Counted from the first letter of the stretch, positions 26,870-36,401 are shown. The stretch is DNA of 64,000 nt from Pirellulales bacterium (GCA_036267355.1 DATAWG010000102.1:1-64000); one strand, 5' to 3'. Notes: generated from the letters alone by a model not told the origin. Numbers and translations: made by a program.

Positions 26870-28375
26870 TCAATCTTTTTCTTTCCCCGGTGGAGTCGGG
26901 ACGGCTTCCGGGCCGGCGGCTTGGGGCCATGCGCCGCCGGCGGCCTCTTGCAACTCCGCCCCGCGGCGTTCGCGTTCGGCTAGCGCCACCTCATATTGTT
27001 CGCGCAATTGAATCAAGCGTCGCTCGGCGTCGATCAGATGGAGAAAGTCGAGCGTGTTCGCCGTGTAATTGCCGCGGGCGGCTTCCAGATATTGCCCCGC
27101 GGCCGGAAGGATCGTTTGGCGATAGAGGGCGAGCGTCTTGTCGGATTCGGTCAAACGGGCGTAGGCGATTTGCACTTCGGAATGAATCTCGTCCAGTTTG
27201 GCTTCGTATTGCCAACGGCGCTGCTCGACGCGTGCCGACGCTTCGCGTACGGCCGCTTGCCGTCGAGCGTTGTCGAGAGGCACGTTCATATTCACGCCCA
27301 CCATCGGCGCAAGCTGGCGGCTGGCTCCCTGCCAATTGCCGTTGTACAGGCCGAACACCTCCAGATCGGGATAGTAGTCGCGCTCGGCCAGTTCGACGGC
27401 CGCTTGCTCCGCCCGCAGCTCAGCCCCGATCGCCGCCAGATCGGGGCGGCGCTCGACGGCCAATTGCTGCAGCCACACGACCGGCGGCGCCGCTTGAGCC
27501 GACCGAGGCCGACGCGGCGGCGGCAAAGGATGATCGGCCGAGCGGTGCAACAGCGTGTTGATGCGAGCGATCGCCACCGATTCCATCCGGTTCAGCTCGA
27601 ATTCGCGGCGCTCGATCTCGGCCAATTCCACGTCGGCCGCCAGAACGTCTTGCTGCGTCACCTGCGCGGCCCGATACTTCGCTTGCGCCGTGTCGCGAAA
27701 CCCCTTCAGGGCAACACGATTTTCAGCGTTCAATTCCTTTTGCCGGCGCACGAGATAATAGTCCCATAGTGCGACGCGGGCGGCTGCGACCAGCCGGATT
27801 TCGGCGTCGGCCAAATCGAGTCGGGCGGCCGAGGCGCCGGCCTCGGCCTGCTCGCCGCGCAGATCGCGCTTTCCTGACCAGGGAATTTTTTGCGAACCCC
27901 GCACGATCCATCCCACGTCGTTGGTCGTCGACCCGATCGAAGCGGGCGCCACCGACATCGATAGCATCGGGTCGTCCAGCGAAACGGCCTGTGGATAGCG
28001 CTCCGCGTCGGCCTGCCACGCGGCGCTCATCGCCGCCAGCGACGGATTGCGGTCGATCACCGCCGCGACCAGCGCATCGGGCTCGAGCTGCGATTGACCG
28101 GCAAACGGATCGTCGTCGCAACGACCAGCGGTTTCGGGCGGAGACGGTGCGAGGGGCGGGACGCTCGTATCCAAGGTTTGGAATGCGGCCGGAACCGCGC
28201 CGCCGGCGGGTATCGGCGTTTCCGTTGTTGTCGCCACGAGCGAATTATTCGGTGGAACGGGGGTTAGCTGAGCGGTGGCTCCGCCGGACTCCGCCGAGCG
28301 GCAACCGAGCGAGCATGCCAAAGTGGCAAGGAATATCCCGAATGCCAGCAGGATTTTAACGTGTCGCAATGGCAT
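26870..28375 (-). CDS. TolC-family outer-membrane efflux lipoprotein
   Basis: From the Met at 28375 the protein has 501 residues and starts with a lipoprotein signal, MPLRHVKILLAFGIFLATLA, then CSLGC with a lipobox-like LGC. It contains two outer-membrane-efflux repeats (about 90-290 and 310-490) with the coiled-coil-rich pattern of the CusC/OprM family, such as AAARVALWDYYLVRRQKEL and VQIAYARLTESDKTLALYRQ. Upstream in-frame Met codons up to 28528 exist but none has a better ribosome-binding site. It diverges from the CusB/CusA-like genes and is the obvious outer-membrane channel for that efflux system. Confidence 0.88.
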   Translation of the reverse strand: MPLRHVKILLAFGIFLATLACSLGCRSAESGGATAQLTPVPPNNSLVATTTETPIPAGGAVPAAFQTLDTSVPPLAPSPPETAGRCDDDPFAGQSQLEPDALVAAVIDRNPSLAAMSAAWQADAERYPQAVSLDDPMLSMSVAPASIGSTTNDVGWIVRGSQKIPWSGKRDLRGEQAEAGASAARLDLADAEIRLVAAARVALWDYYLVRRQKELNAENRVALKGFRDTAQAKYRAAQVTQQDVLAADVELAEIERREFELNRMESVAIARINTLLHRSADHPLPPPRRPRSAQAAPPVVWLQQLAVERRPDLAAIGAELRAEQAAVELAERDYYPDLEVFGLYNGNWQGASRQLAPMVGVNMNVPLDNARRQAAVREASARVEQRRWQYEAKLDEIHSEVQIAYARLTESDKTLALYRQTILPAAGQYLEAARGNYTANTLDFLHLIDAERRLIQLREQYEVALAERERRGAELQEAAGGAWPQAAGPEAVPTPPGKEKD

Positions 28376-28576
28376 GGCATCCGCGGCGATGTTCGGTGGC
28401 TCTTTCCGGCGAGGTGAACCCGTCATGCGACGCCACATGGCGGAATATTCGGCATTACCAGTGCAGTAAATCGGTCCCTGAAAACCGGCCCTGCCAGTAT
28501 TTCCGGCGGAGACCGCAAAGTCGGACAAGTCCTCTCGAACTTGTTGCGTGCGGACGACGTATTGGATGAAGCTACA

Positions 28577-28605
28577 TTGACCCTATTTCCGATCAACGGT
28601 AGTAT
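28577..28605 (+). promoter_or_regulatory. Sigma-70-type promoter for the metal-efflux transcription unit
   Basis: TTGACC at 28577-28582 and TAGTAT at 28600-28605 are separated by exactly 17 bases. Transcription would start near 28612, about 50 bases before the Cys-rich protein gene. It lies in the divergent region between the TolC-like gene and the efflux genes, where a metal-responsive regulator would be expected to bind; I see no clear operator. Confidence 0.55.
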
Positions 28606-28664
28606 TGCTAGCGATCGGGCAAATTATTACGGCGCTTCCGCCCGCACAACGACATCCTTCTAAA

Positions 28665-29156
28665 ATGAATCCCGTGTTTGGAATTCTCAAAGCCGAACCG
28701 GTTCACCGACTCCGCGCGGGAGTCGTTTGGTGCATGGTGCCGGTGGCACTGTGGAGCGGGATCCCGATTGCCAGTTGGTATGGATCGGGACGTTGCGAGG
28801 TGCTCGCAGCGAATTTCAACGCTGACGATGTAAACTGCGGCTGCTTGTCGGGCGTTTGCACTCATTGCTGTTGCCACAACGATTGCGAACGCGATTCCAC
28901 CCTGAGCGGCCCTCGGAATCGTGGCACCGGCAATAGTTCGCAATCCGATAGGTGCAATTGCCCCATCATGGGGCGGGAATCGGCGGTCGTTGTGACCTCA
29001 GTGGTTGCTTCCGACGGATCAAGCCGGCTGCTCGGAACACTCTCAGCCATTGCGCCGGTGCTGATCCCCCGCCAAGCCTCGCCTCGTTTCGCGGACTGTC
29101 ACGAGCCCGGTCCACCGGCCGACATACTGGACCGATTCGAGCGACTCTTAATCTGA
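28665..29156 (+). CDS. Cys-rich exported protein, putative metal binder
   Basis: Protein of 163 residues with a hydrophobic N-terminal segment (about 18-38) that could act as signal or anchor. The following stretch is dense in Cys and His: NCGCLSGVCTHCCCHNDC and then RCNCP, followed by a DCHEP. Such spacing suits soft-metal binding. It is the first gene downstream of a good promoter and precedes the CusB/CusA-like genes, so a role in capturing or sensing Cu, Ag or a similar ion is a reasonable inference. I do not recognise a named family. The Met at 28665 is chosen because earlier starts add a non-signal sequence. Confidence 0.6.
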   Translation: MNPVFGILKAEPVHRLRAGVVWCMVPVALWSGIPIASWYGSGRCEVLAANFNADDVNCGCLSGVCTHCCCHNDCERDSTLSGPRNRGTGNSSQSDRCNCPIMGRESAVVVTSVVASDGSSRLLGTLSAIAPVLIPRQASPRFADCHEPGPPADILDRFERLLI

Positions 29157-29238
29157 TTCTCTTAAGCGCGGCACGCACGTTCGTTCGTGCATCTCCGACC
29201 GCGCCGCCCAAACGTCGTTGCTCCGCTCGTGTTTTGCC

Positions 29239-29463
29239 ATGCGCAAAGCCATGTGGATGAAGACGAAAATGGCCAATGCTTGCAGCTTGAGTTTTCTTCC
29301 GGCCGTGTTTGTAGGAATCGGCACATTGCCGATTCGAGCTTCTCGGCTTCAAGAGGAAAGGTCCGAACAATTCCCGGCCGGCGATGAGCACGTTGTCGAA
29401 ACGGCGCACGCGATATTCGTGAACCGACAACTGCAATCGACCTCGCAATCCAACAGACCGTAG
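29239..29463 (+). CDS. Possible small exported protein before the CusB-like gene
   Basis: A 74-residue reading frame with a basic start and a hydrophobic segment (ACSLSFLPAVFVGIGTLPIRA) that could be a signal peptide ends 10 bases before the adaptor gene. There is no clear ribosome-binding site and no recognisable domain. The position inside the efflux unit is its main support. Confidence 0.3.
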   Translation: MRKAMWMKTKMANACSLSFLPAVFVGIGTLPIRASRLQEERSEQFPAGDEHVVETAHAIFVNRQLQSTSQSNRP

Positions 29464-29473
29464 GCATTTGAAA

Positions 29474-31258
29474 ATGAGCGACAGACACGACGAATCAACA
29501 CAGCCTATCGAGCCCTTGAATCCTCCGGGAGAACCACTGGTTCCGCTGGAGCCGAGTCACCCGGCACGAATGAGCATGGGGAAGCGAGCCCGGTTCCTGT
29601 TCAAGGTGGTTGAGATCCGCCTGCGGTTCATTCTGATTCTCGTGGCCACGTTCGTGCTGATCGGCAAATGGGACACGATCAAGAACCATTGGGAGAAATG
29701 GACTCGCCCCGGCACGAAAGTTGTCCAGGCAAGTTCCGATACGGAATATTTTTGCCCGATGCATCCGTCGGTCGTTCGCGAGTCGCTGGAGCCGGATGGT
29801 TCACTACCCAAATGCCCGATCTGCGGCATGCCGCTATCGCAACGGAAAAAGGGAGCAAAGGCGGTGCTGCCGGTGGGTGTGCTCAGCCGCGTGCAGCTTT
29901 CGCCCGAACGGATCGAAATGGCCGGCATCAAGACGGCGGAAATCGCTTATCGCCCGCTCGCAAGGAAAATCGAGACCGTCGGGTTCGTCGATTACGACGA
30001 AAGCCGCCGGTCGCGGATCGTGACGCGGGTGAGCGGATATATCGAGAAACTATTCGTCGATAAGACGTTCATGAACGTCCAAAAAGGAGAACCGCTGGCG
30101 CTGCTTTATAGCCCCGAGTTGTATAGCACGGTGCAGGAGTTGGACCTCGCGCTGGCCCGCGGCACCGCCGACATGATCGAGAGCGGCAAGCAACGGCTGC
30201 GGCTGCTGGGAATCAAGCAACCGGAGATCGAAGAGATCGTGGCCCGCGGGCAGATGATTCGGGCGATCAACAGCAAGAATGCGGCCGGCGTCGAATCGGC
30301 CCGCGACCGGTTGCGACAACTTGGCATCGCCGATGCCGAAATCGACGACCTCGCGCGCGGCAGGCAAACCGAGCCCGGATTGGTGATCCGTTCTCCAAGC
30401 GTCGGACACGTCATCGCCAAGAATATCGAACTGGGCGACCGGGTCGAGCCGGGCACGACGCTCTTCGAAATCGCCGATCTATCGCAAGTCTGGGTCGAGG
30501 CCGATGTCTTCGAGCGCGACATTCCGCTGTTGAAAATGGGGCAGACGGTCGAAATCACGGCGGAAGCCCTGCCGAATCAAACGATCACCGGCACGATCAT
30601 CCTCGTCCATCCGCATCTCGAAACGGCCACCCGCACCAACCGGATTCGCATTCAATTGCCGAATCCGGGCCACTTGCTGCGGCCGGGTATGTATGCCACG
30701 GTCAAAATCGACGTGCCATTTGCCGGACTGGAGCCGTACAAAAGCCGGCCCGCGCCGATGCCTCGCGAAGCCAAGCATGCGAGCGACAAGACGTTGATCG
30801 CGTTTCAAAAGACTTGCCCCGTGACGGGCAACGAATTGGGGAGCATGGGCGAGCCCGTGCGGCGACAAATCGGGGAGCGCGTTGTGTTTCTTTGTTGCCC
30901 TGCTTGCATCGAGAAGTTCGAGCAGTCCAAGGATAAATACCTCGCACAGATCAGCAACGAGTCGAGTGCCGCCCCGAAGGGAGAAGTGCTCGTGGTTCCT
31001 GAATCGGCAGTAATCGACACCGGCTCGCAGAAAATCGTTTACATCGAGAACGAGCCGGGTGTTTTCGATGGAATCAGCGTGGAGCTCGGGCCCGAGTCGG
31101 ATGGCTTCTATCCCGTGGTCAAAGGATTGCGCGCCGGTCAGAGAGTCGCCGCGGCGGGCGCGTTTCTGGTCGATGCCGAGACGCGGCTGAACCCCGCGGC
31201 GGGTTCGACCTACCTCGGCGCAAGCGGCGGCCCCGACAACCGCGGCGCGAAACCATAA
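29474..31258 (+). CDS. CusB-like RND efflux adaptor with two extra metal-binding modules
   Basis: Periplasmic adaptor of 594 residues from the ATG at 29474. A single membrane helix (about 45-62) is followed by a heavy-metal-binding domain (about 92-125; YFCPMHPSVVRES and KCPICGMPLSQR), as found at the N-terminus of CusB and CopA-like proteins. The membrane-fusion body (about 130-420) contains barrel-sandwich and beta-barrel parts (RIVTRVSGYIEKLFV and VWVEADVFERDIPLLKMGQ). A YHS-like domain (about 435-490; KTCPVTGNELGSMGEP, then FLCCPACIEKFEQSKDKYL) is inserted before the membrane-proximal end (about 505-575). It would carry metal to the CusA-like pump encoded next. Confidence 0.9.
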   Translation: MSDRHDESTQPIEPLNPPGEPLVPLEPSHPARMSMGKRARFLFKVVEIRLRFILILVATFVLIGKWDTIKNHWEKWTRPGTKVVQASSDTEYFCPMHPSVVRESLEPDGSLPKCPICGMPLSQRKKGAKAVLPVGVLSRVQLSPERIEMAGIKTAEIAYRPLARKIETVGFVDYDESRRSRIVTRVSGYIEKLFVDKTFMNVQKGEPLALLYSPELYSTVQELDLALARGTADMIESGKQRLRLLGIKQPEIEEIVARGQMIRAINSKNAAGVESARDRLRQLGIADAEIDDLARGRQTEPGLVIRSPSVGHVIAKNIELGDRVEPGTTLFEIADLSQVWVEADVFERDIPLLKMGQTVEITAEALPNQTITGTIILVHPHLETATRTNRIRIQLPNPGHLLRPGMYATVKIDVPFAGLEPYKSRPAPMPREAKHASDKTLIAFQKTCPVTGNELGSMGEPVRRQIGERVVFLCCPACIEKFEQSKDKYLAQISNESSAAPKGEVLVVPESAVIDTGSQKIVYIENEPGVFDGISVELGPESDGFYPVVKGLRAGQRVAAAGAFLVDAETRLNPAAGSTYLGASGGPDNRGAKP

Positions 31259-31271
31259 GCCGGTTGAACGC

Positions 31272-31311
31272 CAAAGCCTCAAAGCCTCAAAGCCTCAAAG
31301 CCTCAAAGCCT
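31272..31311 (+). repeat. Five tandem copies of CAAAGCCT before the CusA-like gene
   Basis: Perfect eight-base repeats occupy most of the gap between the adaptor stop codon and the pump start codon at 31317. They take the place of a ribosome-binding site; none is visible. Copy-number change would alter the leader without affecting any reading frame. Confidence 0.85.
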
Positions 31312-31316
31312 TCTGC

Positions 31317-34300
31317 ATGATCGAACGCATCATCGAATTCTCGATACGGAACCGCTTCGTGGTGATCGTGGCCACGCTCGCGATGATCGCAATGGGTGTT
31401 TATGCGGTGGTCAACACGCCCATCGACGCGATCCCCGATCTGTCGGAGAACCAGGTAATCGTGTTCACCGATTGGATGGGCCGTAGCCCGCGCGAGATCG
31501 AAGATCAGGTCACCTACCCGCTGTCGGTCAATCTTCAGGGCCTGGCGGGCGTGAAAGCGATTCGGGCGTCGAGCGAATTCAATTTCTCGATGATCAATAT
31601 CATCTTCGACGACAAGGTCGATTTCTATTTTGCCCGCGAACGAGTCTCCGAGCGGCTGGCGCTGGCCAGCACGTTTCTGCCGCAGGGCGTCGTTCCGTAT
31701 TTGGCGCCGGACGCGACCGCGCTGGGGCAAATCTTTTGGTACACCGTCGAAGGCGAGGGCCAGGACCTTGGCCGCCTCCGCGATATTCAAGATTGGAACG
31801 TGCGCTACCAGTTGAACTCGGTGCCGGGCGTGGCCCAAGTTGCGTCGGTCGGTGGTTATCCGATCGAATATCAGATCGACGTCGATCCGCTGAAGCTGCG
31901 TGCCTATGGCATCACGCTCGGCGAACTCTATGCGGCCGTCGAGCGCTCGAATTCGTCGGTCGGGGGGCGCGTGATTCACAAGGGCAACGCCGAATATCTC
32001 GTGCGCGGCGTCGGCTGGATCAAGTCGAAACGCGACATCGAGCAGATCGTTATCAAGACTCAAGCGGCGACTGGCACGCCGATCACGGTGGCGAATCTGG
32101 CCTCCGTCAGCCTTGGGACTCAGTTTCGACGCAGCGTGCTTGAGAAAAATGGGAATGAAGTCGTCGGCGGCGTGGTGATGATGCGCTACGGCGAAAATCC
32201 GCTCGACGTTACCCAACGCATCAAACAAAAGATCGTCGAGATCCAGCCGGGATTGCCCGCCGGAGTGCGAATTGTTCCTTTCTACGACCGCACCCGGCTA
32301 ATTCACGGCGCGATCCACACGCTCTCCGAAGTGCTCACGCACGAAATGATCATCGCCTCGCTGGCCGTGCTGCTAATCCTAATGCACTTTCGCAGCGCGC
32401 TGCTGATCTGTCTGACGCTGCCCCTGTCGGTGTTGGTGTCATTCATCCTGATGCGCGCGTTCGGCATCGCGTCGAACATCATGTCGCTTTCGGGCATTGC
32501 AATTTCGATCGGCATCTTGGTCGATCAAGCGATCGTGATGGTCGAAAACGCGACGCATCATCTCACCGGCCATTTCGGCGGCCGGCGCGTGACCGGCGAT
32601 ATTCGCGAGCTGGTGATTCCGGCCTGCCGCACGGTGGGGCGGCCGATTTTCTTTTCGGTGATGATCATCCTGATTTCATTCATGCCCGTTTTTGCGCTGA
32701 CGGGCCAAGAGGGCAAGACCTTTCACCCGTTGGCGTTCACCAAAAGCTTCGCGATGATCGGCGTGGCGATCCTGTCGATCACGCTCGTGCCGGCCCTGAT
32801 CCCCACATTCATTCGGGGCCGCCTGCGGCGCGAAGAGGAAAGTTGGCTCGTGCGCACGCTGATCGATATCTACAAGCCGGTGTTGAATTGGGCGATGCCG
32901 CATCGCAACGTCGTGCTATGGCTGTTCGCGGTGCTGCTGATCCTTGGCGCGGGCCTGTTTCCGCTCAACGCGCTGCTCGGCATTCCCTGGGGCACGGCGT
33001 TTCTGATCGTGCTCGCCGTCGTCACGATCGGAACGGTCGCGTTCATCGACGGCCGAAAATGGCAACTGCTGTCGTTCGCGAGCCTCGCGATTCTGGGATT
33101 GATCGCTTCCGATTTCCGCAGGATCGGCGAAGAGTATATGCCGCCGCTCGACGAAGGCAGCATTTTGGACATGCCGATCAGCATCCCGCGCGTGTCGGTC
33201 ACGGAAGCGGCTGACGATCTGAAAGCCCGAGACGCCATGCTGCGGCAGTTTCCCGAAGTCGAGCAAGTCGTCGGCAAGGCCGGCCGAGCGGAAACGCCGA
33301 CCGATCCGGCTCCCTTGGATATGATTGAAACGGTGGTGAATCTGCGGCCAAAGGAATATTGGCCCAAGCGACATTTGCGTTATCCCGACGCGATCGCTCA
33401 GACGGGCATCGTGCTCGCGACCTTGGAAGACCGCAAGTTAATCCAGGCGCCCGCGAGTCCCGCCGACCGCCAGGATTTAATCAACGACGCCGCGATGGCC
33501 GCCACCGGTCGGCTCGATACCGCCCTGCGCGGATTGATCCTCGATCGCTATTCGGAGTTCGAACGCCGGCTGGAATTTCAATTGACGCGCGAGTTCATCG
33601 CCCACTTGGTGGGAATATGGCGATCCTCCGGCCAGCTTTTGAAGCCGGTTGATGATGCGAAGATCGACCAGCTCGCGCACCAGCTTTCCGCGAAAGCTGG
33701 GCCGTGGCTCGCTGCGGGAGCCGCACAAGAAGACGTTAATCAATTGATGCGGCAGCTGGCCGAGGCCCTCGACCAGGAAAAGTTCGTCGATCTGCGCCAG
33801 CCAGGTGTAATGAGCCTGCCGCGCGGGCCGATCGCTACGGCTTGGAGCGGCATCGTCGAACAATTGGGCGTCGAACCGGCGACCTTGTTCACGGCGATGC
33901 AGCAGTTCGTCCAACAACGCCGCGACCAAGCTTGGAGCGAAATGGCCGGAAGATTGAATTATGAAGTTTTCGATCAGGCAGTCGGTGCGTTCGATTGGTA
34001 TTGCATCGAAGAGCTGCGCAAAATCGCCGCTGAAAGAGCAGCCGACGGTCATCCGGCTTCCAACACGACGAACAACGGCGTCGCGAAGCAGGCCGGCAAA
34101 GGGACCGCGCCAACCGCCGAACTGCAATCGCTCCGCGCCGATTTGGACAAGCGGTTCGGCCGAGGGCTGCTACTTTGGCAGACCTCCAAGGAAGAGTTGG
34201 TCAAGGAGATGGACAGCACGATTCAAGTCCCCGGCTGGAGCAATATCTTTACCCAGCCGATCATCAATCGCATCGACATGTTGGCCACCGGGGTGCGAAC

Positions 34301-35516
34301 GATGATCGGGGTGAAAGTGTTTGGGAACAATCTCGACCAGATTCAAAAAGTGTCGCAGCAGGTGGCCGAGGTGCTGCGAAAAGTGCCGGGGGCGGTGGGG
34401 GTCGTGCCCGACCAGATCGTCGGCAAGGGCTATCTGGAAATCACGATCGACCGCGGGCGTGCTGCCCGCTACGGCGTGAACGTCGGCGATGTGCAGGATG
34501 TGATCGAAGTGGCGCTAGGCGGAAAGCCGATCACGACCACGGTCGAAGGCCGCGAGCGTCATCCGGTGCGGATTCGCTATGCGCGCGATGCCCGCGCCGA
34601 TGAGGAGCACATCAAGAATCTGTTGATCAATGCCGCCGGCGGGGCCGCGGCGGGCGACGGCGGGGCAGCGATGGACAGCGGGAATTCGGCGAAGGCTGGC
34701 ATTACCCGCTCGCGGCCGCTGCAAATTCCCTTGGCCAGCGTTGCCGACGTACGGATCGTCGAGGGGCCGTCGGAAATCAAAAGCGAAAACGGCATGCTCC
34801 GCGCCTACGTTCAGCTCAACGTCAACACCCCCGATCTGGTCGGATTCGTCGAGCAAGCCCGCCGCCGGGTCGAGCAAGATGTAAAGCTCCCGGTCGGCAT
34901 GCATTTGGAATGGAGCGGCCAGTTCGAGCACAAACTGCGGGCCGATCGCACGATGCGCTGGGTGATGCCTCTGGTGCTCGTTCTGATTTTCGTGATCTTG
35001 TATCTCACCTACAACGATCACGCCGACGCGGTGCTGATGATGATGGCCGTGCCCGAAGCGCTGGTCGGCGGCGTGTTCTTTCTCTGGCTCACGGGGCATA
35101 GCTACAGCGTCGCCGTGCAGGTGGGCTTCATTGCCTGCTTCGGCATGGCCACCGAAACCGGCATCATCATGCTCGTTTATCTGCGCGAAGCGATCGAGCG
35201 CCGCGGCGGTCTGGAAAACATCGCCTCGCTCGACGAACTAAAACAAGCCATCGTGGAAGGGGCCGTGCACCGCCTGCGGCCAAAGCTGCTCACCGAAGGC
35301 GTGGCGATTGTCGCCTTGGCGCCGATGCTCTGGGCATCCGGCACCGGCCATGAAGTGTTGTCGGCGATGGCGGCGCCGGTGCTTGGCGGGCTGCTAATCT
35401 CCGACGAAGTGGTCGATCTATTCCTCCCCGTGCGATTCTATTGGGTGCGCCGCCATCGCTGGCTCGGGCTGCACAGTAAATCGAATTCAACCGGAAGTAA
35501 CCGCGAATCGGTGTGA
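31317..35516 (+). CDS. CusA/CzcA-type heavy-metal RND transporter with a large periplasmic insertion
   Basis: Inner-membrane proton-driven pump of 1399 residues, about 350 longer than CusA. The HME-RND signature is clear: TPIDAIPDLSENQVIVFTDW near the N-terminus, the membrane motif GIAISIGILVDQAIVMVENA with the proton-relay Asp, and the C-terminal helices QVGFIACFGMATETGIIMLVYLRE (broken here for reading). Between LRPKEYW (about 680) and DSTIQVPGWSN (about 965) there is a helical, Gln/Leu-rich insertion of roughly 275 residues where CusA has about 15. It works with the adaptor upstream and the TolC-like channel encoded divergently. Metal specificity is not certain; Cu/Ag is favoured by the adaptor's CxxC-type modules. 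Confidence 0.93.
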   Translation: MIERIIEFSIRNRFVVIVATLAMIAMGVYAVVNTPIDAIPDLSENQVIVFTDWMGRSPREIEDQVTYPLSVNLQGLAGVKAIRASSEFNFSMINIIFDDKVDFYFARERVSERLALASTFLPQGVVPYLAPDATALGQIFWYTVEGEGQDLGRLRDIQDWNVRYQLNSVPGVAQVASVGGYPIEYQIDVDPLKLRAYGITLGELYAAVERSNSSVGGRVIHKGNAEYLVRGVGWIKSKRDIEQIVIKTQAATGTPITVANLASVSLGTQFRRSVLEKNGNEVVGGVVMMRYGENPLDVTQRIKQKIVEIQPGLPAGVRIVPFYDRTRLIHGAIHTLSEVLTHEMIIASLAVLLILMHFRSALLICLTLPLSVLVSFILMRAFGIASNIMSLSGIAISIGILVDQAIVMVENATHHLTGHFGGRRVTGDIRELVIPACRTVGRPIFFSVMIILISFMPVFALTGQEGKTFHPLAFTKSFAMIGVAILSITLVPALIPTFIRGRLRREEESWLVRTLIDIYKPVLNWAMPHRNVVLWLFAVLLILGAGLFPLNALLGIPWGTAFLIVLAVVTIGTVAFIDGRKWQLLSFASLAILGLIASDFRRIGEEYMPPLDEGSILDMPISIPRVSVTEAADDLKARDAMLRQFPEVEQVVGKAGRAETPTDPAPLDMIETVVNLRPKEYWPKRHLRYPDAIAQTGIVLATLEDRKLIQAPASPADRQDLINDAAMAATGRLDTALRGLILDRYSEFERRLEFQLTREFIAHLVGIWRSSGQLLKPVDDAKIDQLAHQLSAKAGPWLAAGAAQEDVNQLMRQLAEALDQEKFVDLRQPGVMSLPRGPIATAWSGIVEQLGVEPATLFTAMQQFVQQRRDQAWSEMAGRLNYEVFDQAVGAFDWYCIEELRKIAAERAADGHPASNTTNNGVAKQAGKGTAPTAELQSLRADLDKRFGRGLLLWQTSKEELVKEMDSTIQVPGWSNIFTQPIINRIDMLATGVRTMIGVKVFGNNLDQIQKVSQQVAEVLRKVPGAVGVVPDQIVGKGYLEITIDRGRAARYGVNVGDVQDVIEVALGGKPITTTVEGRERHPVRIRYARDARADEEHIKNLLINAAGGAAAGDGGAAMDSGNSAKAGITRSRPLQIPLASVADVRIVEGPSEIKSENGMLRAYVQLNVNTPDLVGFVEQARRRVEQDVKLPVGMHLEWSGQFEHKLRADRTMRWVMPLVLVLIFVILYLTYNDHADAVLMMMAVPEALVGGVFFLWLTGHSYSVAVQVGFIACFGMATETGIIMLVYLREAIERRGGLENIASLDELKQAIVEGAVHRLRPKLLTEGVAIVALAPMLWASGTGHEVLSAMAAPVLGGLLISDEVVDLFLPVRFYWVRRHRWLGLHSKSNSTGSNRESV

Positions 35517-35529
35517 AACGTCTCGCGCG

Positions 35530-35572
35530 GGTGCCACTGCTGACTGGTCCAGGACGAGCCAGCAGTGGCGCC
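35530..35572. repeat. GTGCCACTGCTGG-type palindrome after the CusA-like gene
   Basis: Arms of 20 bases (35530-35549 and 35553-35572) pair at 17 of 20 positions around a 3-base loop; the outer 13 bases, GGTGCCACTGCTG and its complement, match at 12. It begins 13 bases after the stop codon and can act as a terminator or mRNA 3'-end stabiliser, though no T run follows. Related copies occur at 18772-18800, 36425-36508 and (variant core) 48038-48070. Confidence 0.7.
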
Positions 35573-35696
35573 ATTTGAATGAACGCTGTGAAATTCTGAA
35601 GCGACTCTTGCCCAACCGGTAGCGGTGGCTGAAATTAGGGCCCAGACTCCATACGATCAAGTCGACCCGACTGTCCCCGGCGTAGGAGGTTGACCA

Positions 35697-36401
35697 TTGG
35701 ACGGACAAAGGGCGGAAAAACTCGTGCTCGGATTGACGCTGCCGCCGGATTCTCAGGCGCGGGCGGCGGACGTTCGCCGCGCGCTCGGGCTTACTTATAT
35801 CACGTTGACGTGGATGACCGTCGAAGGCGCTGCGTCGTTGATCCTCGGACTTGTATCAAAAAGCTTGCTGCTGGAAGCGTTTGGCATCGATAGCGCTATC
35901 GAGCTATTCAGTGCGGGCGTTTTGCTATGGCGCCTAAGAGCCGAATCCAGCAGGAGGGCGACGGCGTCGAGGGTCGAAACTGTCGAGAGGCGAGCCTCGA
36001 AACTCGCAGGTTATGCGCTGCTAATGCTTGCGATCTACGTGTTGCTGGCGTCGGCACATTGCCTCTTCATCAGCCGACCGACAACGGACACGCGCGAGAG
36101 CATCTGGGGAATTATCATCGGACTCACAGCGACGGTCGGCATGCCAATCTTGGCCGGCCACAAGCTGAAAATCGCTGCTCGCTTGAACTCGCGGGCGCTA
36201 CGCGCCGACGCAATGGAGGCGATCACCTGCGGATACCTCTCAATGGTGTTGATCGCCGGCTTGGCGGCGACATGGCTGTTGAACTGGTGGTGGCTAGACA
36301 GTGTGGCGGCCCTCGCCTTGGTTCCGTTTCTTATCAGGGAAGGTCGCGCGGCGATTCAAGGAATAGACTGCTGCGACGGTTGCCACAAATCCGTACGATA
36401 G
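35697..36401 (+). CDS. Cation-diffusion-facilitator-like membrane protein
   Basis: A TTG start at 35697 with AGGAGG seven bases upstream gives 234 residues. Five or six membrane helices are predicted (about 30-50, 55-80, 100-125, 138-158, 175-200, 205-220). The pattern FGIDSAIELFSAGVLLWRL in helix 2 and LRADAMEAITCGYLSMVL in helix 5 matches the transmembrane domain of cation transporters, with paired acidic residues replacing the HxxxD/DxxxD zinc motifs (D-x3-E and D-x2-E here). The cytoplasmic C-terminal domain is missing; the protein ends in a Cys-containing CCDGCHK tail. Its place after the efflux genes fits metal handling. Confidence 0.65.
   Translation: MDGQRAEKLVLGLTLPPDSQARAADVRRALGLTYITLTWMTVEGAASLILGLVSKSLLLEAFGIDSAIELFSAGVLLWRLRAESSRRATASRVETVERRASKLAGYALLMLAIYVLLASAHCLFISRPTTDTRESIWGIIIGLTATVGMPILAGHKLKIAARLNSRALRADAMEAITCGYLSMVLIAGLAATWLLNWWWLDSVAALALVPFLIREGRAAIQGIDCCDGCHKSVR

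Noticed and set aside
31272-31311. CRISPR-like array
   Set aside because: Contiguous octamers without spacers; no array with regular spacers or cas gene is seen anywhere in the window.
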